The notes under the pieces: model-generated | Told to the model about the DNA's origin: nothing | The model's database searches: none | What the model saw: only the letters and a program-made list of their open reading frames with translations | DNA from: Ferruginibacter paludis | Lineage (GTDB): Bacteria > Bacteroidota > Bacteroidia > Chitinophagales > Chitinophagaceae | Length of the DNA stretch: 64,000 nucleotides | NCBI RefSeq assembly: GCF_030409685.1 | Contig: NZ_JAUFQJ010000014.1 | Location: 124,001-188,000 of the forward strand | Reading direction: 5' to 3' | Part shown: positions 8,905-16,831 of the stretch, one piece after another | Numbering within the stretch: the first letter of the stretch is position 1 | Layout of the letters: each line of letters begins with the position of its first letter | Made by a program: the position numbers and the translations under genes

Positions 8905-9972
8905 TTATAAAATTTGTTCAATCAATTGTATGTACGTTTCAATACCATTCTGAATTTCTGCCAGGTAAATAAATTCATCTGCAGTGTGACTTCTGGCGCT
9001 GTCACCCGGCCCCATTTTTAAAGTCGGGAATGGCATCAACGCTTTATCAGATGTAGTTGGGGAACCATAATATCCTTTCCCCAATTTAATACCCGCCAAT
9101 ACCAATGGATGATCCAATGGAATGGAAGTTGATTTCATTCTCGTTGTACGGGGTTTAAACTGGCTTTTTAAGTTTGCCTTTAATGCATCCAGTATTTCAT
9201 CAAAAGTGTACAATTCATTCACCCGTACATCAATCACAAATTTACATTGGGCCGGTACAACATTGTGTTGTTTGTTGTCTGTATCAATAACGGTCACGGT
9301 TAGCCGCGATTCGCCCAGCAGGCTGCTCACTTTATCAAACTTATAATTTCTTATCCAGTTAATATCGTCGACTGCTTTATACAAGGCATTCTCTCCTTCA
9401 GCACGGGCCGCATGGCCTGCACGGCCAATAGCAAGACAATCAATTACCATCAGGCCTCTTTCGGCAACCGCCATTTCCAGTTTTGTAGGTTCGCCCACAA
9501 TACCAAAATTGATATTACCCAGGTAAGGCAATACCAGTTCTATACCATTTACCCCGCTGATTTCCTCTTCGGCACTTGCCGCAAATACCACGTTATGCGT
9601 GGTATCCGGCTGGTTGTGAAAATGTAAAAAAGTGGCCATTAGCGACACCAGGCAACCGCCGGCATCGTTACTGCCCAAACCAAATAATTTACCGTCTTTT
9701 TCAACCGGAGTAAAAGGGTCCATTGTGTATCCTTTATTCGGCAATACGGTATCATGGTGAGAATTTAACAGGATGGAAGGTTTGTTAACATCATAATGCC
9801 TGTTTTTTGCATAGATATTATTACCCACCCTGGCGAAAGGAACATCATGCTTTTTAAAAAAAGCACAGATAATTTCTGCGGTATCATTTTCTTCTTTTGA
9901 AAAAGACGGAGTCGCAATCAATTGCTTTAGCAACCCCACCGCTTCGTTGTATAGTTCGGTTGTTGTCATCAT
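8905..9972 (-). CDS. argE: M20 deacylase: N-acetyl(succinyl)-citrulline/ornithine deacetylase
   Basis: A 355-aa zinc-dependent amidohydrolase of the M20/ArgE-DapE family. Motifs in order are SHHDTVLP (His and Asp metal ligand), GSNDAGG (bridging Asp), AASAEEE (catalytic Glu pair) and the later GPGDSARSHTADEF (last His ligand). Because this operon uses a transcarbamylase acting on acylated ornithine, the substrate is probably N-acetyl- or N-succinyl-citrulline, not acetylornithine (inference from pathway logic). The start overlaps the argB stop by 4 bp (ATGA). Two Met codons stand in tandem at 9972 and 9969. After its stop, the operon is interrupted by the toxin-antitoxin pair. Confidence 0.9.
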   Translation of the reverse strand: MMTTTELYNEAVGLLKQLIATPSFSKEENDTAEIICAFFKKHDVPFARVGNNIYAKNRHYDVNKPSILLNSHHDTVLPNKGYTMDPFTPVEKDGKLFGLGSNDAGGCLVSLMATFLHFHNQPDTTHNVVFAASAEEEISGVNGIELVLPYLGNINFGIVGEPTKLEMAVAERGLMVIDCLAIGRAGHAARAEGENALYKAVDDINWIRNYKFDKVSSLLGESRLTVTVIDTDNKQHNVVPAQCKFVIDVRVNELYTFDEILDALKANLKSQFKPRTTRMKSTSIPLDHPLVLAGIKLGKGYYGSPTTSDKALMPFPTLKMGPGDSARSHTADEFIYLAEIQNGIETYIQLIEQIL

Positions 9973-10757
9973 TTTATTAAAGTTCCTTTTGTATCGGGTG
10001 TAATATTTTGCAATAAATCATTTGCATGGCCAATCAATACTTCCTTTACGCCACTGTTGATGGCTGCAAATGCATTGTCAATTTTTGGCAATATGCCGTC
10101 GAATAATTTTTTGTCTTCCAGCAGTTGCTGGTATTTTTCTTTGGTGATTAAGGTAATCACTGAATGATCATCGGCTACATTTTCCAGCACCCCATTTTTT
10201 TCAAAACAATAAATCAGCCTTACATCATAACTGGCTGATAAAGCAACTGCAAGTGATGACGCAACCGTATCCGCATTGATATTCAACATTTGCCCTTTTC
10301 CATCGTGTGTTAATGGCGCAATAACCAGTGTAAAACTATTGCCAAGCAATACTTTCAGATTTTTTACACCGATTTTTTCTTTAACTACATCCCCAACAAA
10401 TCCATAATCAATATCTTTTACAGGCCGCTTTACCGCGGGGATGATATTGGCATCAGCACCTGTTAAGCCAATCGCATCGCATTGCATTGATTGCAATTGA
10501 GCCACTATTTTTTTATTCACCAAGCCGCCATACACCATCGTAACAACATCAATGGTAGCTTCATCTGTAATCCTTCTGCCATTTACATAATTGGATGCAA
10601 TGCCTAACTGCTCTCCAATTTTTGTAGCAATTTTTCCGCCGCCATGCACCAATATTTTCTTTGCTTTGATGGAGGCAAAATTTTGCAGGAATGCAGCGAG
10701 ATTTTTCTCGTCATCGATTACATTACCTCCTATTTTTATAACAAAAAGCTGTTCCAT
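9969..10757 (-). CDS. argB: acetyl(acyl)glutamate kinase
   Basis: A 262-aa amino acid kinase that phosphorylates the acylated glutamate in the second step of arginine synthesis. FVIKIGGNVIDD near the N-terminus and ILVHGGGK are the phosphate-binding glycine loops. NINADTVASSLA is the ATP-site segment. An open frame extends upstream, but the ATG at 10757 shares its A with the argF' stop (TAATG), a normal coupled start. The 4-bp overlap with argE continues the coupling. It lacks a long N-terminal helix of the kind seen in arginine-inhibited hexameric kinases, so feedback inhibition may be weak (inference). Confidence 0.94.
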   Translation of the reverse strand: MEQLFVIKIGGNVIDDEKNLAAFLQNFASIKAKKILVHGGGKIATKIGEQLGIASNYVNGRRITDEATIDVVTMVYGGLVNKKIVAQLQSMQCDAIGLTGADANIIPAVKRPVKDIDYGFVGDVVKEKIGVKNLKVLLGNSFTLVIAPLTHDGKGQMLNINADTVASSLAVALSASYDVRLIYCFEKNGVLENVADDHSVITLITKEKYQQLLEDKKLFDGILPKIDNAFAAINSGVKEVLIGHANDLLQNITPDTKGTLIK

Positions 10758-11710
10758 TAAAGTCCGCTTAATATTTCTGAAATTACCGCCTGCGCTGCCC
10801 AAACCCTGTTACCAGCTTGCTTTGTAACCAGGCTGTTTGCGCTGTCTAATATTTCATCGCTCAATTCTACATTGCGGCGAACTGGTAAGCAATGCATCAC
10901 TTTTGCATTATTGGTCAGTTTTATTTTATCTTCTGTCAGCATCCATGCTGGGTCATTGCTGTAAATTTTTCCATAGTCATTGTAAGTACTCCAATTTTTT
11001 ACATACACAAAGTCCGCATCTTTCAATGCGTCATTTTGGTTGGTATTAATAGTTGCCCCTTTTGTATACTGCTCACTTAATTCATAATGTTCCGGATGTG
11101 TAATTACAAAATCAGCTTCGCCCCAGGAATTTACCCATTGGGCAAATGAATTGGCAACACATTGCGGCAAAGGCTTTACATGTGGCGCCCAGGTTAATAC
11201 AATCTTGGGTTTATGTGATGCAGCAAATGTTTCTTTTATGGTAAGAATATCTGTAAGTGATTGCAATGGATGTAGCGTGGCACTTTCCAAACTAATAATG
11301 GGCACGCCGGCATACTGCACAAATGAATTCATCACCAGTTCGCTGTAATCATCTTCCCTGTTTTTTAAAGAAGGAAATGTGCGGATGCATAAAATATCAA
11401 AGTACTGGCCGAGGATTGGTGCCGCATCTTTTACATGCTCTACTGTGTTACCACTCATGATAGCACCTTCTTCAAATTCCAGTGCCCAGCCTTCTTTATC
11501 TACGTTAAAAACAATGGCTTCCATACCCAGGTTTTTAGCGGCTACCTGTGTGCTTAAACGGGTACGCAGACTTGGGTTTAAAAACAACAAGCCAATGCGT
11601 TTGTCTGCACCCAAGGTTCTGTCTGCAAATGGATTTTGTTTATAAGCCAATGCCTTTGCAACAAGCGCATTGATATCCGGTACATCGTTTACAGAAATAA
11701 AATTTTTCAT
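10757..11710 (-). CDS. argF': N-acyl-ornithine carbamoyltransferase (acetyl or succinyl type)
   Basis: A 317-aa transcarbamylase. The carbamoyl-phosphate loop SLRTRLST is at about residues 47-54, and HPLQSLTD and HCLPVRRN are the other conserved boxes. The sequence EFEEGAIMSGNTVEHVKDAAP and the stretch TWAPHVKPLPQ (a proline-rich loop) resemble the N-acetyl/N-succinyl-ornithine transcarbamylases of Xanthomonas and Bacteroides rather than ordinary OTC, which has HCLP plus an SMG ornithine loop. Product: acylated citrulline. The start is set at the ATG at 11710. The open frame continues through a GCTGAAA-type repeat array upstream, which is unlikely to be coding. It follows the inserted four-helix-bundle gene. 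Confidence 0.88.
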   Translation of the reverse strand: MKNFISVNDVPDINALVAKALAYKQNPFADRTLGADKRIGLLFLNPSLRTRLSTQVAAKNLGMEAIVFNVDKEGWALEFEEGAIMSGNTVEHVKDAAPILGQYFDILCIRTFPSLKNREDDYSELVMNSFVQYAGVPIISLESATLHPLQSLTDILTIKETFAASHKPKIVLTWAPHVKPLPQCVANSFAQWVNSWGEADFVITHPEHYELSEQYTKGATINTNQNDALKDADFVYVKNWSTYNDYGKIYSNDPAWMLTEDKIKLTNNAKVMHCLPVRRNVELSDEILDSANSLVTKQAGNRVWAAQAVISEILSGL

Positions 11711-11775
11711 TCTTAAAGCTGAAAGCTGAAGGCGAAAAGCTGAAAGCAAAGAGCTTTAAGCTAATAGCAAACAGT
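11711..11775. repeat. heptamer-like AGCTGAA repeat array flanking the four-helix-bundle gene
   Basis: Four or five imperfect copies of GCTGAAA/GCTGAAG/GCTAATA occur in ~60 bp between the S23-like gene and argF'. Related copies in opposite orientation (TTTAGCTTTTAGCTTTCAGC, near 12211-12230) lie on the other side of the S23-like gene, so the gene is bracketed by inverted arrays of the same short unit. Confidence 0.6.
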
Positions 11776-11790
11776 ATGGTTAATTAATAG

Positions 11791-12147
11791 CTATTTCCTT
11801 ATTGATTTTATTAAATTTATAAGCATTGCCTTAACAGAATTTACTTTGCTATTTGACAATTGGTAAATTTCGTTATTAATATATTGCAAATCAAAAGCAA
11901 GCAGTAAACAATATTCGGTTTCCTGAGCCGAACCTAAAGAAATATCAAGGAAATGCACAAAGTCCTTGTCAGTACTACGGCCACATCCTTCTACAATATT
12001 TAAGGGAATTGAATAAGTCGCCCTTTTTAATTGAGATAGAAGATCATACTTCTCGTTTATTGGAAAAGATGCCAAAACTTCTTTGTAAATAAACAAAACA
12101 AGCTCGTGCGATTTAACCCAAACGTCATATTTTTTATAATCTCTCAT
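11791..12147 (-). CDS. four-helix-bundle protein of the S23/IVP family
   Basis: A 118-aa protein of the 23S-rRNA-intervening-sequence (S23, TIGR02436-like) family, recognised from KYDVWVKSHELVLFIYKEV, SQLKRATYSIPLNIVEGCGR and FLDISLGSAQETEYCL, in family order. The fold is a four-helix bundle related to the Avd accessory protein of diversity-generating retroelements. Cellular function is unknown; despite the old name it is not a ribosomal protein. ATG 12147 is chosen because upstream codons (VSRQIGTGSK...) do not fit the family. It stands between argD and argF' in the arginine operon, flanked by inverted AGCTGAA-type repeats, and looks like a cassette that entered the operon. Confidence 0.85.
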   Translation of the reverse strand: MRDYKKYDVWVKSHELVLFIYKEVLASFPINEKYDLLSQLKRATYSIPLNIVEGCGRSTDKDFVHFLDISLGSAQETEYCLLLAFDLQYINNEIYQLSNSKVNSVKAMLINLIKSIRK

Positions 12148-12197
12148 CTTATTTAAAAAAGATAGCTTAGAGCCTGTGCCGATTTGTCGACTGACCA

Positions 12198-12232
12198 TTC
12201 TTTAAACACTGCATTTAGCTTTTAGCTTTCAG
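12198..12232. repeat. AGCTTT-type repeat array, inverted relative to 11711-11775
   Basis: A short run TTTAGCTTTTAGCTTTCAGC ending at the argD stop. Its reverse complement matches the GCTGAAA units on the other side of the four-helix-bundle gene. It probably marks the second boundary of the inserted cassette. Confidence 0.5.
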
Positions 12233-13362
12233 CCTTGGGCCTTAAGCTCATCCTTAAACGCTTCTAAAAAAATATCAGCCTCCACCTTCCTAATATTCAA
12301 TGCAGGCAATAACCTGATCACATAAGGCTTCGCTTCACCGGTAAATATTTTGTGTTTGAACAACAGGTTCTTTTTCACGTCTTTTAATTCTTCGGGTAAT
12401 TCTATCCCAATCATTAACCCACGGCCTCTTACTTCTTTTATTTTCGGTAGTTTTTTTAATTCAGTAATCAGGTAATCTCCAACTGTTTCAGCATTTGTCA
12501 TTAACGCATCTTTTTCCATTACTTCCAGCACGGCCAGTGCTGCTGCGCAGGCTAAATGATTGCCGCCAAAAGTAGTACCCAGCATAAAATACTTTGCATG
12601 GATTTTTGGGGCTATAGAAATTCCAGCCACCGGAAAACCATTACCCATGCCTTTTGCCATTGTGTATATATCGGCGTTTACGCCACTGTGGTCGTGACTG
12701 TAAAACTTGCCTGTTCTACCATAACCACATTGCACTGAGTCGGCAATATAGACTGCATTATAATTATCACATAGACTTCTTATTTTTTGAAGAAAACTAT
12801 CCGACGCTACGTTGATTCCCCCCACACCCTGGATGCCTTCTATGATCACAGCACAAATTTCATCCTGCTTGAAAGCTTCTTCCAGTGCGGCTTCATCATT
12901 AAAGGGAAGAAAGATAACATTATCAGTTTGGTTTACCGGCGCTACGATGGATGGGTTATCGGTAACCGCAACAGCCAAAGATGTTCTGCCATGAAATGCT
13001 TTTTTGAAAGCGATTATTTTTTTTCTACCGTTGTAAAACGAAGCCAGCTTTAACGCGTTTTCGTTTGCTTCGGCACCTGAATTACAGAGAAATAACTGGT
13101 AGTCTTCCTTGCCGGAAACTTGGCCTAATTTCTTTGCCAGTTCTACCTGCAGAGGAATTTTTATGGAGTTGGAATAGAAGCCAACTTTATGTAACTGGTC
13201 TTCTAAACGCTGCACATAATGCGGGTGTGTATGACCGATGGAGATAACCGCATGGCCACCATAAAGGTCTAAATATTTTTGATCTTTATCGTCCCAAACA
13301 TAAGAGCCTGCTGCTTTTACAATGGTGATGTCGTTGAGGGGATATACGTCGAATAGATTCAT
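12229..13362 (-). CDS. argD: acylornithine aminotransferase
   Basis: A 377-aa PLP enzyme of the class III aminotransferases, converting acylglutamate semialdehyde to acylornithine. Motifs: NSGAEANENALKLA (cofactor phosphate site), FHGRTSLA, VIIEGIQGVGG, DSVQCGYGRTGKF, and the Schiff-base lysine in YTMAKGMGNGFP. All are intact and length is normal. The gene lies between argC (193 bp upstream) and the inserted S23-like gene. The 193-bp gap to argC contains no obvious terminator, so co-transcription is likely but a secondary promoter is possible. Its last codons run into the AGCTTT repeat. Confidence 0.95.
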   Translation of the reverse strand: MNLFDVYPLNDITIVKAAGSYVWDDKDQKYLDLYGGHAVISIGHTHPHYVQRLEDQLHKVGFYSNSIKIPLQVELAKKLGQVSGKEDYQLFLCNSGAEANENALKLASFYNGRKKIIAFKKAFHGRTSLAVAVTDNPSIVAPVNQTDNVIFLPFNDEAALEEAFKQDEICAVIIEGIQGVGGINVASDSFLQKIRSLCDNYNAVYIADSVQCGYGRTGKFYSHDHSGVNADIYTMAKGMGNGFPVAGISIAPKIHAKYFMLGTTFGGNHLACAAALAVLEVMEKDALMTNAETVGDYLITELKKLPKIKEVRGRGLMIGIELPEELKDVKKNLLFKHKIFTGEAKPYVIRLLPALNIRKVEADIFLEAFKDELKAQG

Positions 13363-13555
13363 TGTCTTTGTTGAAGTTTAAGAATTAAAAATTAAAAACA
13401 CATCGTTCTGCCTAAAAGTATTTACGGGCAGTGTTATCGTCGGACACAAAGCGTATCCGCAGCTAAATAAACCGCACATTGAATTAGTGCTACCGAAATC
13501 TTTAATTCTGTACAACTATGCATAATTAATTTATAATCTATAACCTGCAACGTCA

Positions 13556-14539
13556 CTAAAACCACGCGGCTTTCAATTTCAAGCCAGCGGTTTCTTCCAG
13601 GCCAAACAACAAATTCATATTTTGTACAGCATGGCCACTGGCGCCTTTTAGCAAATTATCAATGGCTGAATGAACCACTAGTTTAGTACCCACTTTTTCA
13701 AGCTGAATAACACACTTATTGGTATTGACAACCTGTTTTAAAAATACAGGAGCTTTGCTGATGGCAACAAAGGGGTGCGTTGCATAAAAACCTTCAAACA
13801 AAATGTTTAATTCTTCAATGCTCAAATCGCATTTTAAAGTGGAGCTTATAAAAATACCTCTCGTAAAATCTCCCCGCCATGGAACAAAACTAATATCAAT
13901 ATCGTCATTCTTCTGCAGTTGTAACAAAGATTGTCCAATCTCGCCAAGGTGCTGATGCTCCAGCGTTTTATAAGCCTGGATATTATTTGCCCGCCAGCTG
14001 AAATGCGATGTAGCGCTTAATGCCTGTCCCGCGCCTGTTGATCCGGTAATGCCGGTCGTATAAACTTCATTTAATAAACCAGCGTTCGCGAGAGGTAATA
14101 AACCCAGCTGAATAGCTGTTGCAAAACAGCCGGGATTGGCAATGTTTTTTGCCGTGCGGATAGCTTCCCTGTTTAATTCAGGCAGACCGTAAACAAAGCT
14201 GCGGTTACCAATGATGGATTTATTACTTAGCCTGAAATCCTGGCTGAGGTCAATTATTTTGATGTGATCTGCAATGGTATTTTCTGATAAAAATTTTTTG
14301 GCGTCACCGTGACCAACACATAAAAAAAGCACGTCAATATTATCGCTCAAATCAGCGCTGAAGGTTAAATCGGTTTCGCCAATCAGGTCTGCGTGCACTT
14401 TACTGACGGGGTTGCCGGCATTGCTGCTGCTGTTTATAAAAGCAATATCAACCTGCGGATGATTGATCAGCAAACGAAGCAGCTCGCCGCCTGTGTAACC
14501 TGCACCACCAACAATGCCAACTTTTATTTTACTGGCCAT
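13556..14539 (-). CDS. argC: N-acyl-gamma-glutamyl-phosphate reductase
   Basis: A 327-aa NADPH-dependent reductase, third step of arginine synthesis. GIVGGAGYTGGELLRLL is the Rossmann loop at the N-terminus. The catalytic Cys is in NPGCFATAIQL, and the substrate-binding HLGEI and PWRGDFTRGI segments follow. The start overlaps the end of argG by 11 bp, so translation is coupled. Length and motifs are ordinary for the short ArgC type. Confidence 0.95.
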   Translation of the reverse strand: MASKIKVGIVGGAGYTGGELLRLLINHPQVDIAFINSSSNAGNPVSKVHADLIGETDLTFSADLSDNIDVLFLCVGHGDAKKFLSENTIADHIKIIDLSQDFRLSNKSIIGNRSFVYGLPELNREAIRTAKNIANPGCFATAIQLGLLPLANAGLLNEVYTTGITGSTGAGQALSATSHFSWRANNIQAYKTLEHQHLGEIGQSLLQLQKNDDIDISFVPWRGDFTRGIFISSTLKCDLSIEELNILFEGFYATHPFVAISKAPVFLKQVVNTNKCVIQLEKVGTKLVVHSAIDNLLKGASGHAVQNMNLLFGLEETAGLKLKAAWF

Positions 14540-15782
14540 TGTTGGCTTCTTTTACTTTGTGATAAATAGAAGTCTGGTTACAGAAAATTTTGCTGAATCC
14601 TCTTACATCTTCACCTGTAAAGCCGGTATTCATTTCACCATACTTACCAAACTTATCGCTCATTAAATCATTGGCAGATTCAATCCCAATTACCTGGAAA
14701 CGGTAAGGATTTAATTGTACAAAAACATCCCCTGTAACCGTTTGCTGGCTGCTTTCAAAAAAGGCCTCAATATCTCTCATCACCGGGTCCATAATCTGTC
14801 CCTCGTGCAACCAGTTGCCATAAAATAATGCCAGCTGATCTTTCCAGTTTAACTGCCATTTGGTAAGCACATGTTTTTCTAATGCATGGTGTGCCTTTAG
14901 TATAATCATTGGAGCGGCTGCTTCAAAACCAACACGTCCTTTAATGCCGATGATGGTATCACCAACATGTATATCGCGGCCAATACCATAAGCGCCCGCA
15001 ATGCTTTGCAGGTATTGAATGGCTTCTGTCGGGTGATCAAAGCTTTTATCGTTAACGCTTTTTAATTCTCCTTTTACAAAACCCAATTTCACTTCTTCGG
15101 TACCTGTTTTTGTTACCTGTGTTGGCCAGGCTTCTTCGGGTAAAACGCCTTTGCTTTTTAATGTTTCCACACCCCCTACACTCGTCCCCCACAAACCTTT
15201 ATTGATGGAATACACCGCTTTGGCGAAATTCATTTCTACGCCCTTTTCTTTCAGGTAAGTAATCTCCTGCTCGCGGCTTAACTTTAAATCTCTTATCGGG
15301 GTAATGATTTCAACTCCGGGAATCAGGATATGAAAAATCATATCAAAACGAACCTGGTCGTTACCTGCACCCGTGCTGCCGTGTGCGACACCATCTGCAT
15401 CCAATGCTTTGGCGTGGGCGGCTATATGCAAGGCCTGGCTTAATCTTTCAGCACTTACGCTCAACGGATAGGTGTTATTTTTTAAGCAATTGCCAAACAC
15501 TAAAAATTTAATAATGGTATCGTAATAATCTTTTACTGCATCAACTGTAGTATGCGTTGTAACGCCCAACGTGTAGGCATGCTGTTCGATCGTCTTTAAT
15601 TCTTCCGGTGTAAAACCACCGGTGTTTACAATTACCGAATGTACCTCGTACCCTTTATCAATGGTTAAATATTTTACGCAAAAAGAAGTATCTAATCCGC
15701 CACTAAAGCCGAGTACAATTTTACGTTTTTGTGCCGTTCCGGCCGTGGCCACATTTTTTAAATCCGTTGCTGCTTGATCCAT
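14529..15782 (-). CDS. argG: argininosuccinate synthase
   Basis: A 417-aa ATP-dependent synthase joining citrulline and aspartate. The PP-loop GFSGGLDTSFC is near the N-terminus. STGAGNDQVRF and the NKGLWGTSVGG region bind substrates. A ~20-residue leader precedes the PP-loop. It follows the GNAT acetyltransferase by 14 bp and overlaps argC by 11 bp, so it is the second gene of the operon. Placement at the head of the cluster with a GNAT gene is a recurrent Bacteroidota layout. Confidence 0.95.
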   Translation of the reverse strand: MDQAATDLKNVATAGTAQKRKIVLGFSGGLDTSFCVKYLTIDKGYEVHSVIVNTGGFTPEELKTIEQHAYTLGVTTHTTVDAVKDYYDTIIKFLVFGNCLKNNTYPLSVSAERLSQALHIAAHAKALDADGVAHGSTGAGNDQVRFDMIFHILIPGVEIITPIRDLKLSREQEITYLKEKGVEMNFAKAVYSINKGLWGTSVGGVETLKSKGVLPEEAWPTQVTKTGTEEVKLGFVKGELKSVNDKSFDHPTEAIQYLQSIAGAYGIGRDIHVGDTIIGIKGRVGFEAAAPMIILKAHHALEKHVLTKWQLNWKDQLALFYGNWLHEGQIMDPVMRDIEAFFESSQQTVTGDVFVQLNPYRFQVIGIESANDLMSDKFGKYGEMNTGFTGEDVRGFSKIFCNQTSIYHKVKEANNGQ

Positions 15783-15796
15783 TATTTAAAATTTAT

Positions 15797-16498
15797 TTAT
15801 AACAAATTAAAATACTTCAATAAAGATTTTGGCAAACTGCCGCCGCCATCTTTTTTCTTTAACAGCTTCAACAAACGGCTTTGCTTTACATGCATAAAAC
15901 GCTCGTATAATTTTGAGTGCTGTTTAAAATCTTCTTTTGTTTCTTCAGGTTCATAATGATCTGCAGGATCGTACAGCATCGCCGTACACATACAGTTTTT
16001 GCGCTCCTTGCTCATCAAAATATCGTAGTTCACACAGCTTTTACAGCCTGCCCAAAACTCTTCGTCATCTGTCAGTTCAGAATATGTTACCGGTTCATAT
16101 CCCAGGTCGCTGTTGATTTTCATCACGGCAAGGCCGGTGGTTAAACCAAATATTTTTGAAGTGGGATATTTCTCTTTACTCAAATCAAATATCCTGCGCT
16201 TGATTTGTTTTGCAACGCCGCTTTTTCTAAACGCTGGTGCAACTATTAAACCGCTGTTGGCAACAAACTGATCGTGACCCCACGCCTCGATGTAACAGAA
16301 GCCAACCCATTCGCCGTCGGTGGTTACGGCTATTACAGCCTTGCCTTCATTGATCTTTTTTTCGATGTATTCAGGAGAACGTTTGGCTATGCCCGTACCA
16401 CGGGCCTTTGCAGAAGATTCCATTTCGCTGGTAATAGTGGTAGCATAATGGCTGTCGCTTGAAGTGGCAACCCTAACTATGATGTTATTCGTTTCCAA
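15797..16498 (-). CDS. GNAT acetyltransferase, candidate N-acylglutamate synthase
   Basis: A 233-aa protein whose residues about 6-160 form a GNAT fold. The acetyl-CoA pyrophosphate loop is represented by VAPAFRKSGVAKQIKRRIF. It is the first gene of the arginine operon. No canonical argA or argJ is present in the cluster, so this protein is the natural candidate to make N-acetyl- or N-succinyl-glutamate (inference from context). A Cys-containing C-terminal part (AGCKSCVNYD, NCMCTAMLYDP) is unusual for GNATs and could bind metal. The start appears to be TTG at 16498; the first internal ATG would delete part of the fold. Confidence 0.78.
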   Translation of the reverse strand: METNNIIVRVATSSDSHYATTITSEMESSAKARGTGIAKRSPEYIEKKINEGKAVIAVTTDGEWVGFCYIEAWGHDQFVANSGLIVAPAFRKSGVAKQIKRRIFDLSKEKYPTSKIFGLTTGLAVMKINSDLGYEPVTYSELTDDEEFWAGCKSCVNYDILMSKERKNCMCTAMLYDPADHYEPEETKEDFKQHSKLYERFMHVKQSRLLKLLKKKDGGGSLPKSLLKYFNLL

Positions 16499-16831
16499 TT
16501 GTATAAAATTGAACTGTTGTGTAAATAAGAATTTGTAAGAACCTGTTTTTTGGAGATTTTTTCACTGACAGGGGCAGGTTTCAAGTGCTCGGCCTATCAG
16601 CATCCAGGACTACGTCGGGGGCATGTAACCAATGCATTCATCGCTGAAAAAATAATTTCAGCCGCCTGGTTGTGAGTATTATATGGTCTGTTTTGCTTCA
16701 CTTGTTGATTTTGTTATTCAGCAGATGCAAATGTATAACATTTTATAAATCAAATGTGCTAAAATTTACAAAACTTTTATTGGCGTTGTTGTTAACCAAA
16801 GCTTTAGTTTCCGCATTGGCATTGAGCGTCA
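16499..16831. promoter_or_regulatory. upstream region of the arginine operon, possible structured leader
   Basis: A 333-bp gap with no gene, separating the GH3 gene end from the operon start. Two inverted repeats are visible: 16643-16649 with 16656-16662 (GCTGAAA/TTTCAGC), and GAACCTG near 16540 with CAGGTTTC near 16575. The block 16565-16625 is richer in GC than its surroundings. A leader RNA or operator for the operon is plausible. No known riboswitch or ARG box was recognised. Confidence 0.3.

Noticed and set aside
11711..11749. N-terminal extension of the transcarbamylase (LSAFRLQLSALR)
   Set aside because: It is the reading of the AGCTGAA repeat array. The family start MKNFISVNDV begins at 11710.
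11791..12147. Calling the four-helix-bundle protein a diversity-generating retroelement accessory gene
   Set aside because: No reverse transcriptase, template repeat or variable-repeat target was seen anywhere in the window.
11711..12232. CRISPR array from the short repeats around the four-helix-bundle gene
   Set aside because: Units are about 7 bp, contiguous and without spacers; no cas gene is present.
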